Shown here: in pieces, positions 42,291 to 49,206 of the stretch | How the letters are laid out: the number at the start of each line of letters is the position of its first letter | How positions within the stretch are numbered: position 1 is the stretch's first letter | Assembly (NCBI GenBank): GCA_033762255.1 | Contig: JANRLT010000059.1 | Span: 1-49,206 of the forward strand | Length of the DNA: 49,206 nucleotides | Direction: 5' to 3' | Source of the DNA: Pirellulales bacterium | GTDB lineage: Bacteria; Planctomycetota; Planctomycetia; Pirellulales; JALHPA01 | Made by a program: the position numbers and the translations under genes | The notes under the pieces: model-generated | The model's database searches: none | What the model was told of the DNA's origin: nothing | Seen by the model: the letters and a program-made list of their open reading frames with translations, nothing else

Positions 42291-45200
42291 TTATTCCGTC
42301 CGGCGCTGCCACTGGTCGTGCAATTCGGGCAAAAGATTATAAGAAAGCGCGAGCCATTTAAGCGGATGCCAGGTCGCCTTGTCGGCGCCTTGTTCCATTT
42401 GCAGTTTGCAGGCGCTGCACTCGGTCGCTCCCGCCTGAATGGTCCGCTCGCGCAGGGCCGAGATCAGCCCCCATCCCGCGCGCAAGCTGGTGCGAAAGTT
42501 TTGCTTGCCCATGCCGTACATCCCCGCCATGCCGGAGCAGCCCTTGTCCGCGGCCTGGACCTGCAATCCAGCGATTAACCGGAGCAAGTTTTCCGCGGCG
42601 GCCCCCCCCTGCAACGCCCGCGCGTGGCAAGGATGATGATACGCCACGGTGGCGTGGATGGGGTTAAGATCCAACAATAATTCCCCTTGCTGATGCAGCC
42701 CCCATAGATAGGAGCAGGCCTCTTGTGTCTGCCGCGCGACCAGGCGGGCGTCATCATCATCCACCAGCACCGGATAATCGCGCGTCAGACAAAGCGCCGC
42801 CGCCGGTTCGGTCGTTACGACGCTATACCCCTGGCGTATCGCCTCCGCCAGGACGCGAATGTTCTTGCGCACCAGCTTGCGTGCGGCGTCCAGCGCTCCC
42901 ACCGTCACCAGCGGCATCCCGGAGTGTAGCGGATCCGGGGGGACATAGACGGTGATTCCATGATGTTCCAGTATGGCCACCAGGGCCTGGCCCAACTGGG
43001 TGTCATAGTAATTTACAAAAGTGTCGGCAAAGTACAGGACTTTGCGTTTGCCCCGCCGTTGCAGGCGTGTCAGCTTGCGCCGCGCTGCCCAGCGCTGAAA
43101 CGTCTGTCGCCCCAACCGGGGCAACTTGCGATTGTGCGCCACCCCCCAGATACGCTCCAGTAGCCAGCGGGCTTGGCGATTTTCCAGGATCCAATTCGCC
43201 AGACCCGGCCACAAGCTGGCCCACGCGCTCACGCGGTCAATATGGGCCAAGAACCAATCCCCCAGATCCAGTCCGTTGGTGGCGACATAGGCGGCTTTGG
43301 CCTCGATCATCAGTCGCGGAATATCGACATTGGTCGGACATTCCAGGCGGCATTGGTGGCAATTGACGCATAGGTCGGCCACTTGTTTGTATTCATCGGT
43401 TTTGAGGTTTTGCCAGGGTAATTGACCGGTCAACACGCCGCGCAGGAGGTTTGCCTTGGCCCGGGGGCTGGCTTCTTCCCCGGGTCCCACCCGAAAAATC
43501 GGGCACATGCGGCTATCGGGCAACTGCGTGCGGCAGACACCGCAACCGTTGCAGCCGCGAACCTCGGCCATGACATCGGCCTGGGTCCAGCGTAATTGCA
43601 AATCCAGCACCGGCGGCGTCGCGCGGCTGGCGGATTCGGCCTCGGGAAGGGTCGCCAACGGCGAACCGGACGCACTCGTCGCGCTGGTTAGGTCGCCTCC
43701 CGTCAGCGTGGTTGGCGATTCGTGCTCTAACGAGGCAGGAGCGGCGTCGGAGTTTCCCGTGAGGCCGCTTGGGGGCGCGGCTAAAGCGAATGGAGCGGCA
43801 AAGCCCGCCCGCAAGCGTTCCGTCAACGCGGCCGCATCCACACTGACAATTTTGCCAGGATTGAGTAGATTCTTGGGGTCAAACAGTTGTTTCACGCGTG
43901 AAAATACCGGATACAAATCGCCGTATTGTTGTCGCAAAAACGGCGTGCGGGTTAGCCCGTCGGCGTGTTCGCCGCTGATGGTTCCCCCCACCGCCAGCGT
44001 CTCGGTATAAATGTCCGCGGCCAAGGCGTCCAGCTTGCCCAAATCCGACGGTTCCAATAAATCCAAAAATGGCCGTATATGCAATTGGCCATGCCCCACA
44101 TGCCCATACACGGACGCCGTAACCTGATGCCGTTTGAGGACATTTTGGATCCGGAACAGATAATCCGCCAAGGTGTCGGGGGGGACGGCGACATCCTCCA
44201 CAAATGGCAGCGGCCGGGCCGACCCCCGCACCCGCTGCAGCGTGGGCGTGACGCGGCGGGCCAACCGCCAATAGTGCCGCAGTTCCTGGTGATCCGCCGC
44301 AATCCGCACATCAAACGCCAGATGTTTTTGCTTGCGAACTTTGTCGGTGGCTTGTCGTAACAAATCCTGCTGCGCCTGTAAATCATCCCCCGCAAATTCG
44401 ATCAGCAACAGCCCTTCGGTCTCGCCGGGAACGATGGGCGTATAGCGGGGATCGGCCTCCCGCGCCAGGCTCAGATGCCGCCGATCCAAAAAATCAAGCG
44501 CACAGGGCTGATACGCCAGCAATTCGGGAACAGCCAAAAGCGCTTGTTCAATTGTGGCAAAGCAAACAAGCGCGGCCACTTTATAACGGGGCAGGGCCTG
44601 CACATCCAGGGTCGCCGCCGTGATCAAGGCCAAAGTCCCCTCCGATCCGCAGATCAGCTTAGGCAGATCGATATGCCCCTCGCGCAGGATGCCTTCCAAA
44701 TGATAGCCCGCCCGATTAACCAAGGTGCGCGGCTGATTGGCGGCAATGGTTTGCTCTTCGCGTTCCAGCAACTCCGCCAGTCCCGCCAGCAAGTCGCGCC
44801 GCCGCGCGTCGCGGGGTAATGTGTCCCCCGTGGCGGAATCGCTCCAGCCGGGAACTGTTTCGCGGGCAACCTCTAGTACGGTCCCATCCGCCAGGACGAT
44901 TTCCAGGCTGCGAATATGCCGCCGCGCCGAACCATAGGCCAGCCAGTGGCTGCCGCTGGCGTCGATCGCCAGCACGCTTCCCATGGTGGTGACCTGGCTC
45001 AAGGCCGGATCAGGGCCAAAATGCTTGCCCAGCGGTCGCAATTGCTCGTTCAACCGGGCATGCACGACGCCCGGTTGCAGCCGCACCGTTTGGTCATCAA
45101 TTGAGATCACTCGCCGCATGTAGCGCGAAAAATCCAAAACCAATCCCGATCCCAGCGATTCCCCCGCCAGGCCAGTCCCCGCGCCGCGTGCATGAATGGA

Positions 45201-45395
45201 AATATTTTTTTCGCTGGCATAATGCAAAGCAATCGCCACATCCTCGGTCGTACGGGGACGAATCACCCCGAGCGGAGTGATTTGGTACAAACTGGCGTCA
45301 CAGGCGTAGAGTTCGCAAAAGAGGTCATCACAGCGGACGTCGCCGCTGATTAATCCGCGCAGGTCTTCTTGGATGCGTTGCCGTTGCGGATCCAT
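42291..45395 (-). CDS. FAD-linked oxidase fused to a Fe-S/CCG domain (D-2-hydroxyacid dehydrogenase-like)
   Basis: A 1034-aa fusion of a GlcD/Dld-like FAD oxidase and a GlpC-like iron-sulfur protein, probably oxidising D-lactate, glycolate or a similar hydroxyacid and passing electrons to the respiratory chain. The FAD PP-loop is IHARGAGTGLAGESLGSG with VIRPRTTEDVAIAL before it; the FAD-oxidase C-domain includes YGHVGHGQLHIRPF. Ferredoxin clusters are CNGCGVCR with SRMCP, and CVNCHQCRLECP. C-terminal CCG-type motifs are YHHPCHARAL and CSGMAGMYGMGKQNF. A Ser/Ala/Thr-rich linker (about 540-600) separates the halves. ATG at 45395. It could oxidise the product of the 2-hydroxyacid dehydrogenase family, but this is not shown. 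Confidence 0.93.
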   Translation of the reverse strand: MDPQRQRIQEDLRGLISGDVRCDDLFCELYACDASLYQITPLGVIRPRTTEDVAIALHYASEKNISIHARGAGTGLAGESLGSGLVLDFSRYMRRVISIDDQTVRLQPGVVHARLNEQLRPLGKHFGPDPALSQVTTMGSVLAIDASGSHWLAYGSARRHIRSLEIVLADGTVLEVARETVPGWSDSATGDTLPRDARRRDLLAGLAELLEREEQTIAANQPRTLVNRAGYHLEGILREGHIDLPKLICGSEGTLALITAATLDVQALPRYKVAALVCFATIEQALLAVPELLAYQPCALDFLDRRHLSLAREADPRYTPIVPGETEGLLLIEFAGDDLQAQQDLLRQATDKVRKQKHLAFDVRIAADHQELRHYWRLARRVTPTLQRVRGSARPLPFVEDVAVPPDTLADYLFRIQNVLKRHQVTASVYGHVGHGQLHIRPFLDLLEPSDLGKLDALAADIYTETLAVGGTISGEHADGLTRTPFLRQQYGDLYPVFSRVKQLFDPKNLLNPGKIVSVDAAALTERLRAGFAAPFALAAPPSGLTGNSDAAPASLEHESPTTLTGGDLTSATSASGSPLATLPEAESASRATPPVLDLQLRWTQADVMAEVRGCNGCGVCRTQLPDSRMCPIFRVGPGEEASPRAKANLLRGVLTGQLPWQNLKTDEYKQVADLCVNCHQCRLECPTNVDIPRLMIEAKAAYVATNGLDLGDWFLAHIDRVSAWASLWPGLANWILENRQARWLLERIWGVAHNRKLPRLGRQTFQRWAARRKLTRLQRRGKRKVLYFADTFVNYYDTQLGQALVAILEHHGITVYVPPDPLHSGMPLVTVGALDAARKLVRKNIRVLAEAIRQGYSVVTTEPAAALCLTRDYPVLVDDDDARLVARQTQEACSYLWGLHQQGELLLDLNPIHATVAYHHPCHARALQGGAAAENLLRLIAGLQVQAADKGCSGMAGMYGMGKQNFRTSLRAGWGLISALRERTIQAGATECSACKLQMEQGADKATWHPLKWLALSYNLLPELHDQWQRRTE

Positions 45396-45568
45396 GGATG
45401 TTACTTCCGGCCAAACAACTGTAATTAAAACGACCGGTCCTCTCCGCGGGAGAAAAAACCGCCATCTGCCCGTCAGCCTGGTATGATTCTATCTCCATCC
45501 CCATCTTCTGTCCGCGCGCCTTCGCGCAAAAATCCGACTTTGCGCGGCGGCGTGCCGGATGGCAGCGA

Positions 45569-46123
45569 TTAGGCTTTTGGCCCTTCGACCAACTGTTCCC
45601 CGGACGCGGCCCCGGGGGCTAATGTTCCTTCTGGCGAATGACCCGCGCGGCGGGCTTGATCCGCCCGCGCTTCCGCCAGGCGAATTTTGCTTTGACGGTG
45701 CCGCTCGTGCGTGGTCAGGTCAAAGGCTTCGTAAGTTTCCAAATCTGGCACGCTTCGGTACTGCGCGCCGCAACGGTAGCACATCAGGCTATTAGGCATA
45801 ATCGCATACAACAGCACATCCAAACCCGCCGTGGCAAATAAAATCACATACGTCCAAAACGGGTACCCATACGCCCAGGGTATGGAACTGGCCACAAAGC
45901 CCACCACGACAATTCCGACCCCTAGCGCCTGGGGAAAGTCCTTACGCACGAACAAATCGTCGCTGGGACAAATCAGGCAGCGTTGCAATTTGCCATCCTT
46001 CCAGGCATTTGCCGGAACCTGAATCGCCTGCTGACAATGAGGGCAGGCATATTCTCCCTGGCCGAGGGCAATCTCTTCCCGGGCCGGCTGTTCACAATTC
46101 GGACACAAAAATGTGAGATTCAT
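45569..46123 (-). CDS. Zinc-ribbon membrane protein of unknown function
   Basis: 184 aa from the ATG at 46123 (a TTG at 46138 is less likely). The N-terminal zinc ribbon is LTFLCPNCEQPAREE with YACPHCQQAI. RCLICPSDDLFVR follows, then two membrane helices (LGVGIVVVGFVASSIPWAYG and WTYVILFATAGLDVLLYAIM) and a cytosolic MCYRCGAQYR motif. The charged tail (THERHRQSKIRLAEARADQ) looks helical. No function is known; it does not look like a transcription factor. Confidence 0.82.
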   Translation of the reverse strand: MNLTFLCPNCEQPAREEIALGQGEYACPHCQQAIQVPANAWKDGKLQRCLICPSDDLFVRKDFPQALGVGIVVVGFVASSIPWAYGYPFWTYVILFATAGLDVLLYAIMPNSLMCYRCGAQYRSVPDLETYEAFDLTTHERHRQSKIRLAEARADQARRAGHSPEGTLAPGAASGEQLVEGPKA

Positions 46124-46192
46124 GGCGCTCAATATCAATGCTAATTCAGTGGCTGGCTAAGGGCGGCTAAGCAGCGCACGTTATGACACACT

Positions 46193-46951
46193 TTACAATG
46201 GTAGTACCGCGGATTTGCAGATTAGCAAACTGGCCACTTCTCCCAAAAATGTCAAAATCACGCCCACATATAAAATACCCGTGGCGCTTTGGGTGTTGGG
46301 GATTTTCAGCGTTTCCCAACTCATCCAGAGGACGGGGCCCACGGCCAATAGTCCTGGTCCGGCGTGCAACACCCAAAACTCCCATCCCTCGGGCAGGTTT
46401 CCTCCGTTTGCCGATAGCAGCAGGCCAAAACTGACCATCCATTGTAGCAGCCGCGCCGCCAAGCCACCCGCCCCCCACAGGGTCAACCGCTGGAGCGGTG
46501 CCAGTGCCATGCCAGGCACGTTCAAATACCAATGCCCCAAAAGCATGGCGGTAAACACCCCGCCCAACAGCCAACTGGAAGTGAGGGGGTCCAGCCACCA
46601 CAGGACTTTTTCCGCCAGGGATGATGTTGCCGCCGGGGCACGGGCGGTCACTATCGCCCCCCAACCGCATAAAATTGCAATCAGCAGCAAAATCCAGCGC
46701 CCCGGGGTTGCGGCCTCGTACAACCAACAAACCGCTCCCGCATAACTCAGGACCGCCGCCACGCCAGCCAGCCAAAACAACCCCGGCAATGCCCCCCCCG
46801 CGGCAAGCAGCGTGGAAAACACCGTCAATCCTAATAATACGTACAAATGATTGCGAAAAAAACCGCTCGTCACCGGATGCGGATCGGTGATGGCCATGGC
46901 CGCCGCCAGTCCGCAGGACAACCTCATCAAAAACTGGGCAAGAATATCCAC
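46193..46951 (-). CDS. Multi-spanning membrane protein, function unknown
   Basis: About 252 aa with seven or so hydrophobic helices (for example LYVLLGLTVFSTLLAAGGALPG, WILLLIAILCGWGAIV and LLSANGGNLPEGW with its helix before it). No known motif was recognised. It starts with GTG at 46951, 3 bp after the folE stop, so it may be translationally coupled to folE; an internal ATG nine codons in is an alternative. Confidence 0.75.
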   Translation of the reverse strand: MDILAQFLMRLSCGLAAAMAITDPHPVTSGFFRNHLYVLLGLTVFSTLLAAGGALPGLFWLAGVAAVLSYAGAVCWLYEAATPGRWILLLIAILCGWGAIVTARAPAATSSLAEKVLWWLDPLTSSWLLGGVFTAMLLGHWYLNVPGMALAPLQRLTLWGAGGLAARLLQWMVSFGLLLSANGGNLPEGWEFWVLHAGPGLLAVGPVLWMSWETLKIPNTQSATGILYVGVILTFLGEVASLLICKSAVLPL

Positions 46952-46954
46952 CGC

Positions 46955-47617
46955 TTACCGCCGTCCCCCGTAAATCAGGGTCATTACCTCGGACCGGCTG
47001 CTCAGATTATGCCGAAAGATCCCTTTCATGGCCGACGTCACGCACAGACTGCCGGGTTTTTTGACCCCGCGAATCGTCATGCAAGAATGGCTCGCCTCGA
47101 TCACCACCGCGACCCCCTTAACTTGCAATTCCTCAATCAGCAGGTTCGCGATTGTCTCTGTCATGCGCTCTTGCACCTGCGGCCTTTTAGAGACGACCTC
47201 CACCACCCGGGCCAGCTTGCTAAGGCCCACGACCCGCCCATTGGGAACATAGCCGATATGCGCCACGCCATAAAATGGCAGCAAGTGGTGTTCGCACATG
47301 CTGTTAAAGCTGATATCCCGCACCAGGACCAGCTCGTCATATTGTTCCGTAAAAAACTTTTGCAAATGCTGCCGGGGGTCATCATGCAAGCCGGAAAAAA
47401 GCTCGGCATACATGCGCGCCACGCGCGCGGGGGTCTCCAACAATCCCTCGCGGTCGGGGTCTTCGCCCACGGCTGATAGCAACTCCCGCACCGCCTGTTG
47501 CAGTCGCGGCAAATCAACCTGGGGGGGAATGGGGGGATGATGGGGAAGCGGGGCCGGCATTTCGCCAGCGCAACCGGCCGCTTCGCTAGCCGCGTGTGTG
47601 GAATTTGCCGAAGTCAT
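46955..47617 (-). CDS. folE: GTP cyclohydrolase I
   Basis: Converts GTP to dihydroneopterin triphosphate, the first step toward folate and related pterins. Of 220 aa, the core (about 35-220) carries [34 protein letters not shown] (zinc Cys and His), [19 protein letters not shown] and [16 protein letters not shown] (second zinc Cys). The first ~35 residues are Pro/Ala-rich and vary in the family. ATG at 47617. It lies directly upstream of the membrane protein gene. Confidence 0.97.
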   Translation of the reverse strand: MTSANSTHAASEAAGCAGEMPAPLPHHPPIPPQVDLPRLQQAVRELLSAVGEDPDREGLLETPARVARMYAELFSGLHDDPRQHLQKFFTEQYDELVLVRDISFNSMCEHHLLPFYGVAHIGYVPNGRVVGLSKLARVVEVVSKRPQVQERMTETIANLLIEELQVKGVAVVIEASHSCMTIRGVKKPGSLCVTSAMKGIFRHNLSSRSEVMTLIYGGRR

Positions 47618-47736
47618 TGAGGGGATTCACGTTACAAAAACAAAAGTTCGCTCTCACTCTTTTTAATTGTAAACGGAATCGCCGGAATCACTAGGCGGGG
47701 GGAGGGACGAATTTGCCGATTTCCATCCAATTTGCC

Positions 47737-48477
47737 TTACTTGGACAGTTTTTTTAGCCGCACGTCCTTAAACTCCACCCACATCGGGTCACCGGCATGG
47801 ATCTGCAGGGCAATGAGTCCCTTGGCGGCGCTCCCTTTGGGGTCGTTGTCCGTGACATCCACGGTCTGCACGCCATTTAAAAAATGCTGAATGTGATTTC
47901 CCTTGGCGATGATGACATAGTCGTTCCAGTCGGATTTTTTATAGGTCTCGCCGATCTCTTTTTTGTCACCCAGCTTTCCCACGACCTGGGGTTTGCCCCC
48001 CTCGCCAATCTCTACTTTCTCCCCCACATTGGCCAAGTAACCGCGCCCCCGTTCGTGATAGAGAAAGCCAACTTTGCCCGGGGTATTTTCCACTTCCGCC
48101 TGATAGCCGCTGACCACCCATTTGTTTTGGGCTCCTTCCTTTGGTGGGAGCAACTGGCAACGATACTGCACGCCGGAGTTGCCATGATCAATCCGAAACG
48201 ACAGTCGCAGTTCAAAATCCTCCACCTCTCCCCCTTGCCACACCAAAAACGTATTCCCCTGGGCGACGTTTTCCTTGGTGGTTTCGCCCCGGATGACGCC
48301 ATCGACAAATTTCCACAGACGGGGGTCCCCATCCCAGCCGGTTAGGTCCTGGCCATTGGTTAGGGGCTGCATCCCCTCTGGTTCGGGTGGGACGGTAGGC
48401 GAGACCGATTCCGCGGCGGATAAACAAGTAAGGCCAATCGCGGCAAGCAAAAATGTGCAAACGAATGTGCGAAGCAT
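47737..48477 (-). CDS. Secreted DUF1080 (3-keto-disaccharide hydrolase-like) protein
   Basis: 246 aa from the ATG at 48477, which is followed by a signal peptide (LRTFVCTFLLAAIGLTCLSA, then AES as the likely cleavage area). The mature part is a DUF1080 jelly-roll: EGMQPLTNGQDLTGWDGDPRLWKFVDGVIRGETT (in parts), EDFELRLSFRIDHGNSGVQYR, NDYVIIAKGNHIQHFLNGV and PKGSAAKGLIALQIHAGDPMWVEFKDVRLKKL (in parts). The family is very large in planctomycetes and includes 3-keto-disaccharide hydrolases; the substrate here is unknown. A longer frame to 48534 lacks the signal sequence at its N-terminus. Confidence 0.9.
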   Translation of the reverse strand: MLRTFVCTFLLAAIGLTCLSAAESVSPTVPPEPEGMQPLTNGQDLTGWDGDPRLWKFVDGVIRGETTKENVAQGNTFLVWQGGEVEDFELRLSFRIDHGNSGVQYRCQLLPPKEGAQNKWVVSGYQAEVENTPGKVGFLYHERGRGYLANVGEKVEIGEGGKPQVVGKLGDKKEIGETYKKSDWNDYVIIAKGNHIQHFLNGVQTVDVTDNDPKGSAAKGLIALQIHAGDPMWVEFKDVRLKKLSK

Positions 48478-48670
48478 GGGGGTACCTGTGCTAATAAGTG
48501 AAGAAGTTGGGCAGATGAAGGTGGGTACTGACATGTCGTTATTCTTATAGTCCCGCGAAGATGTTGCAAGCGCGGGGAGGATGATTTATAGAAAATGGCA
48601 CACTTGCGGACAAGGTTTTGAGTTTTAGCTAAAATAATTGAAACAGAGTCATTCATTTGGTTAATATCCC

Positions 48671-49206
48671 ATGCTCAATCTGACATCCCCCACCGCGATC
48701 CGCTGGTGGGACCAGGTCCGCGGGCACATTCCCACGCTGCTGGTCGATCACGCCCATTGCGAGAAAAAAGCGGCGGGGGTGGCCATGAATCTGCTTTTTG
48801 CCTATGTGGACCGGGTGCCGGTCTGCCGGGAGCTGGCCGATATTGTGCGCGAAGAGCTAGAACATTTTGAAATGGTCTTGGAACTGCTGGCCCGGCGGGG
48901 GATTCCCTTTCGCAAGCTCCCCCCCAGTGGGTATGGGGCCAAACTGCACACCCTGATCCGCAAAATCGAACCCCACAGAGCGATCGATCGCCTGCTGGTC
49001 GCGGGGTTGATCGAAGCGCGGTCTTGCGAACGGTTTGACCTGCTGCGGCACTGGGTGGAGGATGTGGAGCTGGCGACGTTTTATGGCGGGCTCTTTGAAA
49101 GCGAAGCCCGTCACCATACAACCTATGTGCGGCTGGCCAAACACTTTGCCCCGGAAGAGACTGTCCAGGCCCGTCTGCGGGAACTTTCCGCCGCAGAGGC
49201 TGAAAT
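48671..49206 (+). CDS. miaE: tRNA-(ms2io6A)-hydroxylase MiaE-like, partial (3' end outside the window)
   Basis: The frame is open from the ATG at 48671 to the window end (178 codons, no stop). MiaE is a non-haem di-iron oxygenase that hydroxylates the modified A37 of some tRNAs. The di-iron ligand pattern is visible: LLVDHAHCEKKAAGVAM (Glu), IVREELEHFEMVLELL (E-x-x-H), LIEARSCERFDLL (Glu) and LFESEARHHTTYV (E-x-x-H). It lies after the divergent DUF1080 gene. MiaE function depends on MiaB/MiaA modification elsewhere in the genome. Confidence 0.92.
   Translation, partial: MLNLTSPTAIRWWDQVRGHIPTLLVDHAHCEKKAAGVAMNLLFAYVDRVPVCRELADIVREELEHFEMVLELLARRGIPFRKLPPSGYGAKLHTLIRKIEPHRAIDRLLVAGLIEARSCERFDLLRHWVEDVELATFYGGLFESEARHHTTYVRLAKHFAPEETVQARLRELSAAEAE

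Noticed and set aside
46183-46890. Plus-strand frames overlapping the - strand membrane protein and folE
   Set aside because: They are shadows of high-GC coding sequence; the - strand frames show hydrophobic helices or the folE motifs.

Overview
The window reads as a chromosomal segment of a planctomycete, probably Pirellulales-like. The evidence is a 16S rRNA gene with its own terminator and no linked 23S gene, a planctomycete-type J-like N-terminal domain (17149-19347), few clear Shine-Dalgarno sequences, several GTG or TTG starts, and a GC-rich, tightly packed genome. Family assignments come from reading motifs by eye; no database search was run.

Layout. (1) 1-845: 3' end of 16S rRNA, then a strong terminator. 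(2) 946-4339: a small stand-alone type V CRISPR-Cas locus. It has one compact Cas12 effector with Cas12b-like signatures (751 aa once a single-base shift in a C7 tract is corrected), an intergenic tracrRNA candidate with an anti-repeat that pairs at 19 of 22 positions with the repeat, and an array of ten 36-bp repeats and nine spacers. There are no cas1, cas2 or cas4 genes in the window. This is the most interesting part. (3) 4393-6081: a VOC-fold protein and convergent ribD.

(4) 6740-42283: about 35 kb of surface polysaccharide genes, almost all on the + strand. In order: a two-domain oxidoreductase; a CMP-nonulosonate (sialic-acid-like) pathway neuB-neuC-neuA; a 2-hydroxyacid dehydrogenase; a PhyH-type dioxygenase; an FkbM methyltransferase; a Wzx-type flippase; a membrane J-like protein; GDP-fucose synthesis (gmd, fcl); glycosyltransferases; a CapK-like adenylating enzyme next to a DUF362 protein; a carbamoyltransferase with DUF5989 and SxtJ-like small membrane proteins; an SGNH-AsnB-SGNH-MBOAT acylation group; a heparinase II/III-like protein on the - strand; a WecA-like initiating sugar-1-phosphate transferase; and a WbuB-like glycosyltransferase. 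Together they could start a glycan on undecaprenyl phosphate, make fucose and nonulosonate donors, decorate the glycan (methyl, carbamoyl, acyl, amide) and flip it. No Wzy polymerase, Wza/Wzc export gene or recognisable sialyltransferase was seen. A 1.2-kb stretch without a convincing gene (38049-39241) sits inside this region.

(5) 42291-49206: mostly - strand housekeeping genes: a large FAD/Fe-S oxidoreductase, a zinc-ribbon membrane protein, a multi-spanning membrane protein next to folE, and a secreted DUF1080 protein. The window ends inside a + strand miaE-like gene.
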